Below, piece after piece: positions 34,458 through 42,567 of a stretch of 42,693 nt of DNA. The stretch spans positions 1 through 42,693 of the forward strand of contig JAQGMJ010000033.1 in assembly GCA_028292405.1 (NCBI GenBank). The letters run 5' to 3'. The stretch is from Betaproteobacteria bacterium. GTDB taxonomy: Bacteria > Pseudomonadota > Gammaproteobacteria > Burkholderiales > JAEUOS01. Both the position numbers and the translations under genes were made by a program. The notes under the pieces are model-generated. The model had not been told where the DNA came from and did not search any database. It saw only the letters and a program-made list of their open reading frames with translations. Within the stretch, counting starts at the first letter, position 1. Each line of letters starts with the position of its first letter.

Positions 34458-34551
34458 GCCGTTGACCGCGCTGCGCGCGACGCCGGAAGGCCCGGCCGGA
34501 ACCGCTGCTGCTATGTTGATGGCGGCTCCTTGGCCTTGCGCGGGGAGGCGC

Positions 34552-35286
34552 TCAGTGCGCGAGTATCTTGTCGAGGAAGTGGCGCGCCCGTTCGCTGCGC
34601 TCTTCCGGCTTGCCGAAGAAGTCTTCCTTGACGCAGTCCTCGATGATCTTGCCGGCGTCCATGAAGACGACGCGGTGCGCCACCTTGCGGGCGAAACCCA
34701 TTTCGTGGGTCACCACCATCATGGTCATGCCTTCCTGCGCCAGCTTGACCATGACGTCGAGCACCTCGCCGACCATTTCGGGGTCGAGAGCAGAGGTGGG
34801 TTCGTCGAACAGCATGACGATCGGGTCCATCGACAGCGCACGGGCGATCGCCACGCGCTGCTGCTGGCCGCCGGAGAGCTGGCCGGGAAATTTGTCCTTG
34901 TGGGCGGAAAGGCCGACGCGCTCGAGGTATTTCAAACCCTTGGACAGCGCTTCTTCCTTGCTGCGGTTGAGCACCTTCACCTGCGCCAGGGTCAGGTTCT
35001 CCGTCACCGTCAGGTGCGGGAAGAGCTCGAAGTGCTGGAACACCATGCCGCAGCGCGAGCGCAGCTTGGGCAGGTCGGTCTTCGGGTCGGACAGCGAGAT
35101 GCCGTCGACAGTGATCTCGCCTTTCTGGAACGGCTCCAGGCCGTTGACCGTTTTGATCAGGGTGGACTTGCCCGAACCCGAGGGGCCACACACCACCACC
35201 ACTTCACCCTTGGATATTTGCGTGGTGCAATCGGTCAACACCTGAAAGCTGCCGTACCACTTGCTGACGTCTTTGAATTCGATCAT
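34552..35286 (-). CDS. gltL: Glutamate/aspartate ABC transporter ATPase
   Basis: This is the ATPase of a polar amino acid importer (244 residues, the usual length). Walker A is GPSGSGKS (34-41), the Q-loop is [14 protein letters not shown] (about 81-94), the signature LSGGQ is at 137-141, Walker B VMLFDEP is at about 157-163, and the switch His is in [29 protein letters not shown] is a typical GltL opening. It is the last gene of gltIJKL, 15 bases after gltK. SulP follows downstream. Confidence 0.94.
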   Translation of the reverse strand: MIEFKDVSKWYGSFQVLTDCTTQISKGEVVVVCGPSGSGKSTLIKTVNGLEPFQKGEITVDGISLSDPKTDLPKLRSRCGMVFQHFELFPHLTVTENLTLAQVKVLNRSKEEALSKGLKYLERVGLSAHKDKFPGQLSGGQQQRVAIARALSMDPIVMLFDEPTSALDPEMVGEVLDVMVKLAQEGMTMMVVTHEMGFARKVAHRVVFMDAGKIIEDCVKEDFFGKPEERSERARHFLDKILAH

Positions 35287-35301
35287 GGGCTTTCAGGGTC
35301 C

Positions 35302-35994
35302 TTAGCGGATGATGGCGATTTTCTTTTGCAGGCGCTTGACGCCCAGCGATAGCGCGAAGCAGATGAGGAAGTAGATCGGCGCGGCGAAGGTGTAGACCTC
35401 GACCAGGTGGCCGGTGCTCTGCCCCAGCTTGCTGGAGGCGCCGATGAAATCGGTGACGTTCAGCAGCGAGACCAGCGAGGTGTCCTGGAACAGGATGATG
35501 GTCTGGGTCAGCAGCACCGGCAGCATGTTGCGAAAGGCCTGCGGCAGGATGACGTAGCGCATCGCCTGCCAGTAGTTGAGGCCCACTGCATAGGCCGCGC
35601 CCACCTGCCCGCGCGGGATGCTCTGGATGCCGGCGCGCATGATCTCGCAGAAGTAGGCGCCCTCGAATAGAATGAAGGTGACGTAGGCCGAGCGGTCGGC
35701 GCCGATCTGTGGCGGGCGATCGGCGTGGGTCACCCACTGGATCAGCACGGGCGAGAGGAAGTAGAACCAGAAGACAACCAGCAGGAGCGGGATCGAGCGC
35801 ATCAGGTTGACGTAACCCGAAGCCACCAGCGAGAGCCCCTTGTTGGAAGACAGGCGCGCCAGCGCCAGCAGGGTGCCCCAGATGACGCCGCCGGCGGCGG
35901 CCACCACGGTGAGCTGAAAGTTGTACTGCAGCCCCTTCCAGAGATAACCCAGGGTGCTGGCGTTGGCGAGAAAGGCGAAGTCGAGATTGTTCAT
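35302..35994 (-). CDS. gltK: Glutamate/aspartate ABC transporter permease
   Basis: The second permease of the importer (230 residues, close to E. coli GltK). It starts MNNLDFAFLANASTLGYLWK. Hydrophobic segments include FQLTVVAAAGGVIWGTLLAL and a second around SIPLLLVVFWFYFLSPV. The EAA loop IQSIPRGQVGAAYAVGLNYW is typical of amino acid permeases. The C-terminal end is FALSLGVKRLQKKIAIIR. It starts ten bases after gltJ and precedes gltL. Confidence 0.93.
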   Translation of the reverse strand: MNNLDFAFLANASTLGYLWKGLQYNFQLTVVAAAGGVIWGTLLALARLSSNKGLSLVASGYVNLMRSIPLLLVVFWFYFLSPVLIQWVTHADRPPQIGADRSAYVTFILFEGAYFCEIMRAGIQSIPRGQVGAAYAVGLNYWQAMRYVILPQAFRNMLPVLLTQTIILFQDTSLVSLLNVTDFIGASSKLGQSTGHLVEVYTFAAPIYFLICFALSLGVKRLQKKIAIIR

Positions 35995-36004
35995 CGTCGC
36001 GCCC

Positions 36005-36745
36005 TCAATGCCCGCCGCCGGCGCTGGCGCCGGAGATGAAGCCGGGGATGGCGGTGCGCTTTTCGATCACGGCCATGGCGCGGTTGGCGATCATCGCTAT
36101 CACCACGTAAGCGACAGTGGCGGCGGTGAAGGCCTCGTAATACCGGAAAGTCATCTCGCCCATCTCGCGGGTGCGGAAGAACAGCTCGACCAGGCCGATG
36201 GAGTAGCCCAGCGCCGTGTTCTTGATCAGGTTCATCAACTCGGAAGTCATCGGCGGGATGATGATGCGGTAGGCCACCGGCAGCAGGATGTAGCGATAGG
36301 TCTGCGCCTGGCTCAGGCCCATGGCGTAGCCGGCATCGCGCTGGCCGCGCGGCAACGACTGGATGCCGGCGCGCACCTGCTCGGCGATGCGCGCGGCGGT
36401 GAAGGTACCCAGGCAGAGCACCGAGGCGCCGAGCTGGTAGGTGAGCGGGTCGAGCGAATTGACCAGGTGCTTGGTCGAAACGAACAGGTTGGGCAGGACA
36501 AAAAACCAGACAAAGAACTGCACCAGCAGCGGCACGTTGCGGAAAATTTCCACATAGGCATTGCCCAGGCGCACGGCCCATTTGTTTTCGGTGGTGCGCA
36601 TCACGCCGAGAATGGAGCCGAGCACAAAAGCGATGATCCACGCCAGCGCGGCGACGATCATGGTGTATTTGAGCCCGGAAGCCAGGCTCATCAGCCAGGT
36701 ACCGTCCCCGTCTGGCACCTGTTCCAGCAATATCTTGAGATCCAT
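36005..36745 (-). CDS. gltJ: Glutamate/aspartate ABC transporter permease
   Basis: The first permease (246 residues, equal to the E. coli GltJ length). CAGGAGGGGGC precedes the ATG. It starts MDLKILLEQVPDGDGTWLMS. It contains FRNVPLLVQFFVWFFVLPNL and the EAA loop IQSLPRGQRDAGYAMGLSQA. The N-terminal loop and the segment MTSELMNLIKNTALGYSIGL are typical of GltJ. It follows gltI after a 171-bp gap with a hairpin, and the next gene is gltK. Confidence 0.93.
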   Translation of the reverse strand: MDLKILLEQVPDGDGTWLMSLASGLKYTMIVAALAWIIAFVLGSILGVMRTTENKWAVRLGNAYVEIFRNVPLLVQFFVWFFVLPNLFVSTKHLVNSLDPLTYQLGASVLCLGTFTAARIAEQVRAGIQSLPRGQRDAGYAMGLSQAQTYRYILLPVAYRIIIPPMTSELMNLIKNTALGYSIGLVELFFRTREMGEMTFRYYEAFTAATVAYVVIAMIANRAMAVIEKRTAIPGFISGASAGGGH

Positions 36746-36837
36746 GCCCCCTCCTGCCTACAGATCTATTGAGTGATGCAAGTCCTGCGCCAACCTGCCC
36801 TGTTTCGGGTTTGTTCTATGGCGCGGGCTCATAATAA

Positions 36838-36862
36838 ACCGGCAGGCTAAAAGCCTGCCGGT
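36838..36862 (-). terminator. Intercistronic hairpin between gltI and gltJ
   Basis: ACCGGCAGGC and GCCTGCCGGT form a perfect ten-base-pair stem with a five-base loop. On the minus strand it follows the gltI stop and is succeeded by TTATTATGAG. It probably stops part of the transcripts or protects the gltI message, giving more receptor than permease. Confidence 0.65.
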
Positions 36863-36916
36863 GGGTGCAACTTTTAATTTTTCAGCGCCGCGAACCAGCC
36901 GGCGCGCGACGCGGAC

Positions 36917-37813
36917 TCAGACGCCCTTGTCGTTGGGAGCGGCGAGGTCAGCCTTCAGCGCCGGGGTCATCGGGAAGTTCAGGTTGATGGTCTTGCCCGG
37001 GGTGGCCGTCGGAATCGGGCTGGTGTACCACTTGGCGTAGATCTTTTCCATTTCCGGCGACTTGTAGAGCGCGGTCAGGGCCTTGTCCACCAGAGCCTTG
37101 AACGACGGGTCGTCCTTGCGGATCATCGGGCCGTAGGGCTCGGCGCGCAGCGATTCGGGGATGATCTTGTAGAGCGAAGGATCGCGGGCATTGGCGATCT
37201 GGCCGGCCAGCAGGATGTCATCCATCACGAAGGCAACGACGCGGTCGTCCTGCAGCAGCAGGAAGGATTCGCCGTGGTCCTTGCCGTAGATTTCCTTCAC
37301 GTCGACGTTCTTGGTCTTCTCGTAGCCCTTGAGCAGCGGAACAGCGGTGGTGCCGGAAGTGGTGGAAATGTTCTTGCCGTTGAGTTCGGCCAGGGTGCTG
37401 ATGCCCGAGGTCTTTTTCACCGCGGCCGATACCTGGATGCGGAAGTAGGTGGGCCCGAAGGACACCTGCTTCTGGCGCTCCACCGAATTGGTGGTCGAGC
37501 CGCATTCCATGTCGATGGTGCCGTTTTGCAGCAGCGGGATGCGGTTGCTGGAGGTGACCGGCTGCATGTTTACCTTCAGCGCCGGCATCTTCAGCTCGGC
37601 CTTGACGGCGTCGACCACGTGGCTGCAGATTTCCACGGCATAGCCGATCGGCTGCTGCTTGTCGTTCAGGTAGGAAAAGGGAATCGAGGTTTCACGGTAA
37701 CCCAGGGTGATCTGCCCGGTTTCCTTGATCTTTTTCAGGGTGCCGGCGTCTTGCGCTTGGGCGGTGCCGGCAATGCACAGGGCAGCCAGCAGGGTTGGGA
37801 GCAACTTTTTCAT
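36917..37813 (-). CDS. gltI: Glutamate/aspartate periplasmic binding protein
   Basis: This is the receptor of the glt importer (298 residues). The ATG at 37813 gives MKKLLPTLLAALCIAGTAQAQ as signal peptide; AGGAG lies eight bases upstream. The mature protein starts DAGTLKKIKETGQITLGYRE and continues TSIPFSYLNDKQQPIGYAVE, a standard GltI opening. Ligand-binding stretches are MQPVTSSNRIPLLQNGTIDM, ECGSTTNSVERQKQVSFGP and NISTTSGTTAV. Length and motifs agree with family members that bind L-glutamate and L-aspartate. It leads the gltIJKL operon, downstream of aspA. Confidence 0.95.
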   Translation of the reverse strand: MKKLLPTLLAALCIAGTAQAQDAGTLKKIKETGQITLGYRETSIPFSYLNDKQQPIGYAVEICSHVVDAVKAELKMPALKVNMQPVTSSNRIPLLQNGTIDMECGSTTNSVERQKQVSFGPTYFRIQVSAAVKKTSGISTLAELNGKNISTTSGTTAVPLLKGYEKTKNVDVKEIYGKDHGESFLLLQDDRVVAFVMDDILLAGQIANARDPSLYKIIPESLRAEPYGPMIRKDDPSFKALVDKALTALYKSPEMEKIYAKWYTSPIPTATPGKTINLNFPMTPALKADLAAPNDKGV

Positions 37814-37922
37814 CAATACTTCTCCTCTTAATGAAAGGAACGCCAGGTTTTATTAACGCATGCGGTCCAGATTGGGTAGACAGCCGGCTATGCGCGATAT
37901 AAGTAGTACCTATGGTGAACGG

Positions 37923-37950
37923 AGTGTATCAGAGCAGGCCGTAACCGCAA
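37923..37950 (-). promoter_or_regulatory. Candidate sigma70 promoter of gltI
   Basis: On the minus strand TTGCGG (37950-37945) is followed after 16 bases by TACACT (37928-37923), about 110 bases before the gltI ATG. The match is moderate and no operator was seen. Confidence 0.4.
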
Positions 37951-38039
37951 GATAGGCTTCCCCCGCCTGTCTTTGGCGGCGGCAGGCCATTTTGGCGTAC
38001 CGGCGGCACGCATAAATTGGGTCAAGAAGCTTGCCCGCA

Positions 38040-39461
38040 TCAGTCCGGCGGCCGCAAATGAACGGTACGCGCGTGCGGCTGGGTCAGCACTTCGGGGCGC
38101 AAAATCGCCTCCAGTTGCGCGGCGTCGAGCAGGCCGCGCTCCAGCACCAGGTCGGTAACGCGCCGGCCGGTGGCAAGCGCCGTGCGGGCGATGGCGGTGG
38201 CATTTTCGTAGCCGATGTAAGGGTTGAGCGCAGTCGCCAGGCTGACCGATTCGCGCACCCGGGCGGCCAGCACTTCGCGGTTGGCGGTGATGCCTTTGAC
38301 GCAATGTTCGCTGAGCGTGGCGCAGCCAGCGGTGAGGTGGGCAACGCTCTTGAACAGGCTCCAGGCGATCATCGGCTCGAAGGCGTTGAGCTGCAATTGC
38401 CCGGCCTCGGCGGCCATGGTGATGGTCATGTCGTTGCCGATCACCTCGAAGGCGATCTGGTTCATCACCTCGGGAATGATCGGGTTGACCTTGCCGACCA
38501 TGATGGAAGAGCCGGCGGCGCGCTCCGGCAGGCGGATTTCGTTCAAGCCCGCCTGCGGGCCGCTGGAGAGCAGGCGCAGGTCGTTGCAGGTCTTGGAGAG
38601 TTTCACCGCCACCCGCTTGAGCACGCCGGAGAGCTGCACGAAGGCGCCGACGTCCTGGGTGGCCTCGATCAGGTTGGGCGAAAGCACCAGCGGTTCGCCG
38701 GAGAGGCGCGCCAGGTGGCGGCAGGCGGTGGCGGCGTAGGCCGGGTCGGTGTTTATCCCCGTACCTATTGCCGTGGCGCCCAGGCTGATTTCGCGCATCA
38801 ATGAAAGCGCTTCGGTCAGCCGCGCCTCGTCCTCGCCCAGCATCACGGCGTAGGTGGAAAACTCCTGGCCGAGCGTCATCGGAACGGCGTCCTGCAGCTG
38901 GGTGCGGCCGATCTTCAGCACGTCGCGGAACTCGAAGGCCTTGGCCTCGAAAGCCTGGCGCAGCAGGGCCATCTGCGCCACCAGTTTCTTGATGCCGAGG
39001 ATGGAAGCCAAGCGCAGCGAGGTGGGGTAGACGTCGTTGGTCGACTGCGCGCGGTTGACGTGCTCGATCGGGTGCAGGGCGGCATAGTCGCCCTTGGGCT
39101 TGCCCAGCAGTTCGAGTGCGCGATTGGCGATCACTTCGTTGGCATTCATATTGGTCGAGGTGCCGGCGCCGCCCTGGATCACATCGACGACGAACTGGTC
39201 GTGCAAGGCCCCGCCGGCAATCTCCTTGCAGGCGGTGACGATGGCCTCAGCCTGGGCGGCATCAAGGTCGCCGAGATCGCGGTTGGCCAGAGCGGCGGCA
39301 TGCTTGACCAAGGCGAGGGACCGCACCAAATCGGGAAAGGCGCCGATCAAGGTCCCGGAGATGGGAAAGTTCTCCCGCGCGCGCAGGGTGTGGATGCCCC
39401 AGTAGGCATCGGCGGGCACCTCGCGTTCGCCGAGCAGATCGTGTTCGATGCGGGTGGTCAT
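38040..39461 (-). CDS. aspA: Aspartate ammonia-lyase
   Basis: This enzyme converts L-aspartate to fumarate and ammonia (473 residues). The ATG at 39461 is preceded by CAGGAGCGCGCG. Fumarase/aspartase superfamily landmarks are present: GGAGTSTNMNANEV (98-110), HVNRAQSTNDVYPTS (134-148), TQLQDAVPMTLGQEF (187-201) and the signature GSSIMVGKVNP (317-327), where Val replaces the usual Pro after Met. The rest of that loop with the catalytic Ser is intact. It follows lysR on the same strand and lies upstream of gltIJKL. Fumarase is the alternative, but the start IEHDLLGEREVPADAYWGIH and the glt context favour aspartase. Confidence 0.9.
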   Translation of the reverse strand: MTTRIEHDLLGEREVPADAYWGIHTLRARENFPISGTLIGAFPDLVRSLALVKHAAALANRDLGDLDAAQAEAIVTACKEIAGGALHDQFVVDVIQGGAGTSTNMNANEVIANRALELLGKPKGDYAALHPIEHVNRAQSTNDVYPTSLRLASILGIKKLVAQMALLRQAFEAKAFEFRDVLKIGRTQLQDAVPMTLGQEFSTYAVMLGEDEARLTEALSLMREISLGATAIGTGINTDPAYAATACRHLARLSGEPLVLSPNLIEATQDVGAFVQLSGVLKRVAVKLSKTCNDLRLLSSGPQAGLNEIRLPERAAGSSIMVGKVNPIIPEVMNQIAFEVIGNDMTITMAAEAGQLQLNAFEPMIAWSLFKSVAHLTAGCATLSEHCVKGITANREVLAARVRESVSLATALNPYIGYENATAIARTALATGRRVTDLVLERGLLDAAQLEAILRPEVLTQPHARTVHLRPPD

Positions 39462-39541
39462 CGCGCGCTCCTGACGGATCGGAATGAACCGACTGTACGC
39501 CCGGAAATGGCGTCCATCCAATGCCATGTTCTCATCCGGTC

Positions 39542-39556
39542 ATGCAAAAAATGCAT
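39542..39556 (-). promoter_or_regulatory. LysR-type T-N11-A box upstream of aspA
   Basis: ATGCAAAAAATGCAT is a perfect five-base inverted repeat with the T-N11-A pattern of LysR-type recognition sites. It lies about 80 bases before the aspA ATG in the 111-bp gap between lysR and aspA, so the LysR protein encoded next door is the likely binder. Confidence 0.55.
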
Positions 39557-39572
39557 AACCTTGGACGCTGGG

Positions 39573-40481
39573 TCAGGCAGGCCGCGAACTCGCCTCGATA
39601 TGGCGCCACAGGCGATCTAGAAAAGGCGTACCGCCCTGGCGTTCGCGATAGATGCGCACATCCATTTCCACGATCCACTCCGCACCGCTGGCCAGGGACA
39701 GCTGCTTTTGCTTCAGTTCGCGGGTGACCGCGCTTTGCGGCAGGAAGGCGACGCCATGGCCTTCGAGCGCCATTACCTTCAGGCCCTCCGCCATGTCGGT
39801 CTCGTAAACCTTGCGCAAGTAGGCGCGCTTGCGCGAGCCTTCGAGGGCAATCTCGGCCATGCGCGAAAGATAGGCATTCGGTGCATAGGCAAGGTAAGGC
39901 AACGGCGTGGCGGCGCGCCCCGGCAATTGGTATAGCGCCTCGCCCTTGGCGCAGGCGCTATAGGGACGCAGGGTCTCCTTGCCGAGTTGCAGCATTTCGT
40001 AGCGCGCCGGGTCGAGCTGAACCGGCTGGCGCGGATGGTGATAGCAGATCAGCAGGTCGCAGCCGCCTTCCACCAGGCTGAGAACGGCGTCATGCACGTT
40101 CGTGGCGATCAGGCGGCTGGCCACCGCGCCGAAGCCGCTTTCGATCGAGGCCAGCCATTTGGGAAAAAACGTCAGCGCCAGGGTATGCGGCAAAGCGAAG
40201 CGCAGCGTGTCCTTGGCCAGCGGCGTTTCACCGCGCGCCTCGGCGCGGGCTTCGTTGGCGGCGGCCAGCAGGGTGACGGCGTGGCTGTGAAAGTTCTCTC
40301 CCGCCGGCGTCAGGCGCGTGGGGTAGGAGGTGCGGTCGATCAGGTCAGCGCCCAGCCACGCCTCGAGCGCGCGGATGCGCCGCGAGAACGCCGGCTGGGT
40401 GATGTGGCGCTGTTCGGCGGAGCGCGAAAAGCTGTGCGTTTCCACCAGACTCAAAAAATCCTCCAGCCATTTTATTTCCAT
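39573..40481 (-). CDS. LysR-family transcriptional regulator
   Basis: 302 residues. The N-terminal HTH reads MEIKWLEDFLSLVETHSFSR, then SAEQRHITQPAFSRRIRALE, a standard LysR opening. The effector-binding domain covers about residues 90-300, including ARYEMLQLGKETLRPYSACA and LKVMALEGHGVAFLPQSAV. The gene lies between dadA (39 bases upstream) and aspA (111 bases downstream), all on the minus strand, and a LysR-type box stands in front of aspA. The effector is likely an acidic amino acid or a dicarboxylate, by context only. Confidence 0.94.
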   Translation of the reverse strand: MEIKWLEDFLSLVETHSFSRSAEQRHITQPAFSRRIRALEAWLGADLIDRTSYPTRLTPAGENFHSHAVTLLAAANEARAEARGETPLAKDTLRFALPHTLALTFFPKWLASIESGFGAVASRLIATNVHDAVLSLVEGGCDLLICYHHPRQPVQLDPARYEMLQLGKETLRPYSACAKGEALYQLPGRAATPLPYLAYAPNAYLSRMAEIALEGSRKRAYLRKVYETDMAEGLKVMALEGHGVAFLPQSAVTRELKQKQLSLASGAEWIVEMDVRIYRERQGGTPFLDRLWRHIEASSRPA

Positions 40482-40520
40482 CCCGTGGGCCTCATGTGGG
40501 CGAAAGGAAATATTAACCGG

Positions 40521-41816
40521 TCAATCCCGTTTTTTTAGCGCGAAATTGGCGATGTGGACTTGCGGCTCCACGCCTTTGATCACATCCGCCACCGCGCGCG
40601 CGCTACCCAGGGCCAGGGTCCAGCCCAAGGCGCCGTGGCCGCAGTTGAGCGAAAGATTCGCGTAGGGCGTACTCCCCAGCAGCGGCGTCCCCTTGGGCGT
40701 GGCCGGGCGCAGGCCGGTCCAGGGCTGCATCGATTGCGGGCCGGCGGCGTAGTCGGTAGCATTGGGGAAAGCCAGGCGCGACTCTTCGAACAGTTGGTGC
40801 AGGCGCACCGGGTCGATTTTTTCCGAGTGCCCGGCAATGTCGGCCATGCCCGCCACCCGCAGGAAATCACCGCCGGGCTCGGCCAGCGGCGCATAGACCA
40901 CCTTGCGCTTGAAGTCGGTGATGCTGATCCTGGGCGAAAGTGCGGGCGTGCGTCCAACCGGCAGGGTCAGGCTGTAGCCCTTGAGGGGATAGATCGGCAG
41001 TCGCAGGCCCAGCGGCCGGGACAGATGCGCGCTGTACGCGCCGAGGGCCAACACGTAATGATCAGCTTCGACCGGCCCGCTACGCGTCTCGACCGCGGCG
41101 ACGCGCCCGCCCTGCCCGACCAGGCGCAAGATTTCCGTATCCAGCGCGAAGGCCACCCCCATCGCGCGCAGGCGCTGCTCCAGTCCGACGCAGAAGCGGT
41201 AGCAGTCGCCGACCTCTTCGCTCGGAGTGTGGATGCCGCCGACCTGGCGTCGCCCCAGACTGGAGGCGGGGTCGGTGAGCGCGGGTTCGAGTTCCATGCA
41301 TTGCGCGCGGTCCAGCGCGTCCTGCTCGCAACCCAGCGAGCGCTGGTAATCGAGCAGGCGGCGCGCCGAATCGAAGCCGGCGGCATCGGAAAACAGCACC
41401 AGCTTGCCGCCGCGCGCGTAGGCGAACTCGATCTGCGGCTCTTCCCCGACGAAGGCATGCATCAGCGAGCGGCTGTAAAAGGAGAGTTCGAGCAGGCGCC
41501 GGGTGGTGAGGTCACTCTGCGCCTGGTTGCAGGCCAGCACGAATTCGAGCAGCCAGCGCCATTGCTGCAGGTCAAGCGCCGGGTAGAAGCGCAGCGGCGA
41601 ATCGCGGCGCAGCAGCCAGGGCGGAATCTTCGGCAGCACGCCGGGCCCGGCCAGCGGCGCTACATAGGAATAGGAGAGCTGCGCACCGTTGGCATAGCTG
41701 GTGTGCAGGGCGACGCCGCTGCTTTTTTCCAGCACCGTCACCTGGTGGCCGTCCCGCGCGAGATAGTAGGCACTGGTCAGGCCGGCAACGCCGGCGCCGA
41801 GAATTGCGATGCGCAT
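40521..41816 (-). CDS. dadA: D-amino acid dehydrogenase, DadA-like
   Basis: An FAD enzyme that oxidises D-amino acids to 2-oxo acids and ammonia, passing electrons to the respiratory chain (431 residues). It starts MRIAILGAGVAGLTSAYYLA with the FAD-binding GAGVAG (7-12), followed by VTVLEKSSGVALHTSYANGA. DadA segments further on are LSYSYVAPLAGPGVLPKIPP, LPIYPLKGYSLTLPV, and the C-terminal PWTGLRPATPKGTPLLG and LNCGHGALGWTLALGSAR. It starts two bases after the racemase stop. Either the racemase makes D-amino acids for it or both clear D-amino acids. Confidence 0.94.
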   Translation of the reverse strand: MRIAILGAGVAGLTSAYYLARDGHQVTVLEKSSGVALHTSYANGAQLSYSYVAPLAGPGVLPKIPPWLLRRDSPLRFYPALDLQQWRWLLEFVLACNQAQSDLTTRRLLELSFYSRSLMHAFVGEEPQIEFAYARGGKLVLFSDAAGFDSARRLLDYQRSLGCEQDALDRAQCMELEPALTDPASSLGRRQVGGIHTPSEEVGDCYRFCVGLEQRLRAMGVAFALDTEILRLVGQGGRVAAVETRSGPVEADHYVLALGAYSAHLSRPLGLRLPIYPLKGYSLTLPVGRTPALSPRISITDFKRKVVYAPLAEPGGDFLRVAGMADIAGHSEKIDPVRLHQLFEESRLAFPNATDYAAGPQSMQPWTGLRPATPKGTPLLGSTPYANLSLNCGHGALGWTLALGSARAVADVIKGVEPQVHIANFALKKRD

Positions 41817-41818
41817 CT

Positions 41819-42517
41819 CTAGATCCCGCGCGACCAGGCAACGCTGGCGGCGGCCAGCGCAGCGGTGGCGTCGACCATGCGCGCGCGCAATACGGCATCG
41901 GCCCCGGCCAGTGCCAGGGGCAATTCGGTGCAGCCGACGACCAGCGCATCCGCCCCCGCCTCCAACAGGTTTTGCGCGACCGACACGGCCAGAACGGCGG
42001 CGCCGGCAATATCACCAGCCTTCACCAGTTGGATGCCCTGATGCAGCAGGTCCTGGTTGCTCGAGGGCGGCAGCAAGGTGGCATAGCCTTCCTTGCGAAA
42101 GCGCGCCTGGTAAAAGCCGGCGGCGATCGTACCGGAAGTGGCGAGCAGGCCGATGCGCCGGCCGCCAGGCGCACGCCGGCAGGCTTCGAGCAGCGCGGCG
42201 TCGGCGATGTGCAGGATAGGCACGCCGCCCTGCTCCACCAGCTCGTCGTACCAGTAGTGCGCCGTGTTGCAGGCAATCGCGATCGCCTCGGCGCCGGCGG
42301 CGCGCAGGGCACGCACGCCCGTCAGCATGGCAGGCAGCGGCGAAGGGCCGTCGCCGAGAATCGCAGGTACCCGCTCCGGCACCTGCGGCACCGACCAGGC
42401 GATAAGGGGAATGTGGTCCTGATCGCGGGTAGCCGGGGTCGCCGCCGCCACCTTGGCGAGAAAGTCCGCTGTCGCCAGCGGCCCCATGCCGCCCAGCACA
42501 CCCAACATGCGCGCCAC
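41819..42517 (-). CDS. Aspartate/glutamate racemase family protein
   Basis: Cofactor-independent racemase (232 residues) that interconverts L- and D-aspartate or glutamate. It opens MLGVLGGMGPLATADFLAKV. The two catalytic cysteines are Cys83 in IACNTAHYWYDE and Cys196 in VVGCTELPLAL. AGAGG lies six bases before the GTG at 42517; an ATG three codons later is possible. It is the first gene of the racemase-dadA-lysR run. The IS3-family end lies about 50 bases upstream, so its promoter region may have been altered by that insertion. Confidence 0.93.
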   Translation of the reverse strand: MARMLGVLGGMGPLATADFLAKVAAATPATRDQDHIPLIAWSVPQVPERVPAILGDGPSPLPAMLTGVRALRAAGAEAIAIACNTAHYWYDELVEQGGVPILHIADAALLEACRRAPGGRRIGLLATSGTIAAGFYQARFRKEGYATLLPPSSNQDLLHQGIQLVKAGDIAGAAVLAVSVAQNLLEAGADALVVGCTELPLALAGADAVLRARMVDATAALAAASVAWSRGI

Positions 42518-42567
42518 CGTGCACCTCTTGAAAAATCAGACAGCACCAGTTTAACGGCGCCTGCGCC

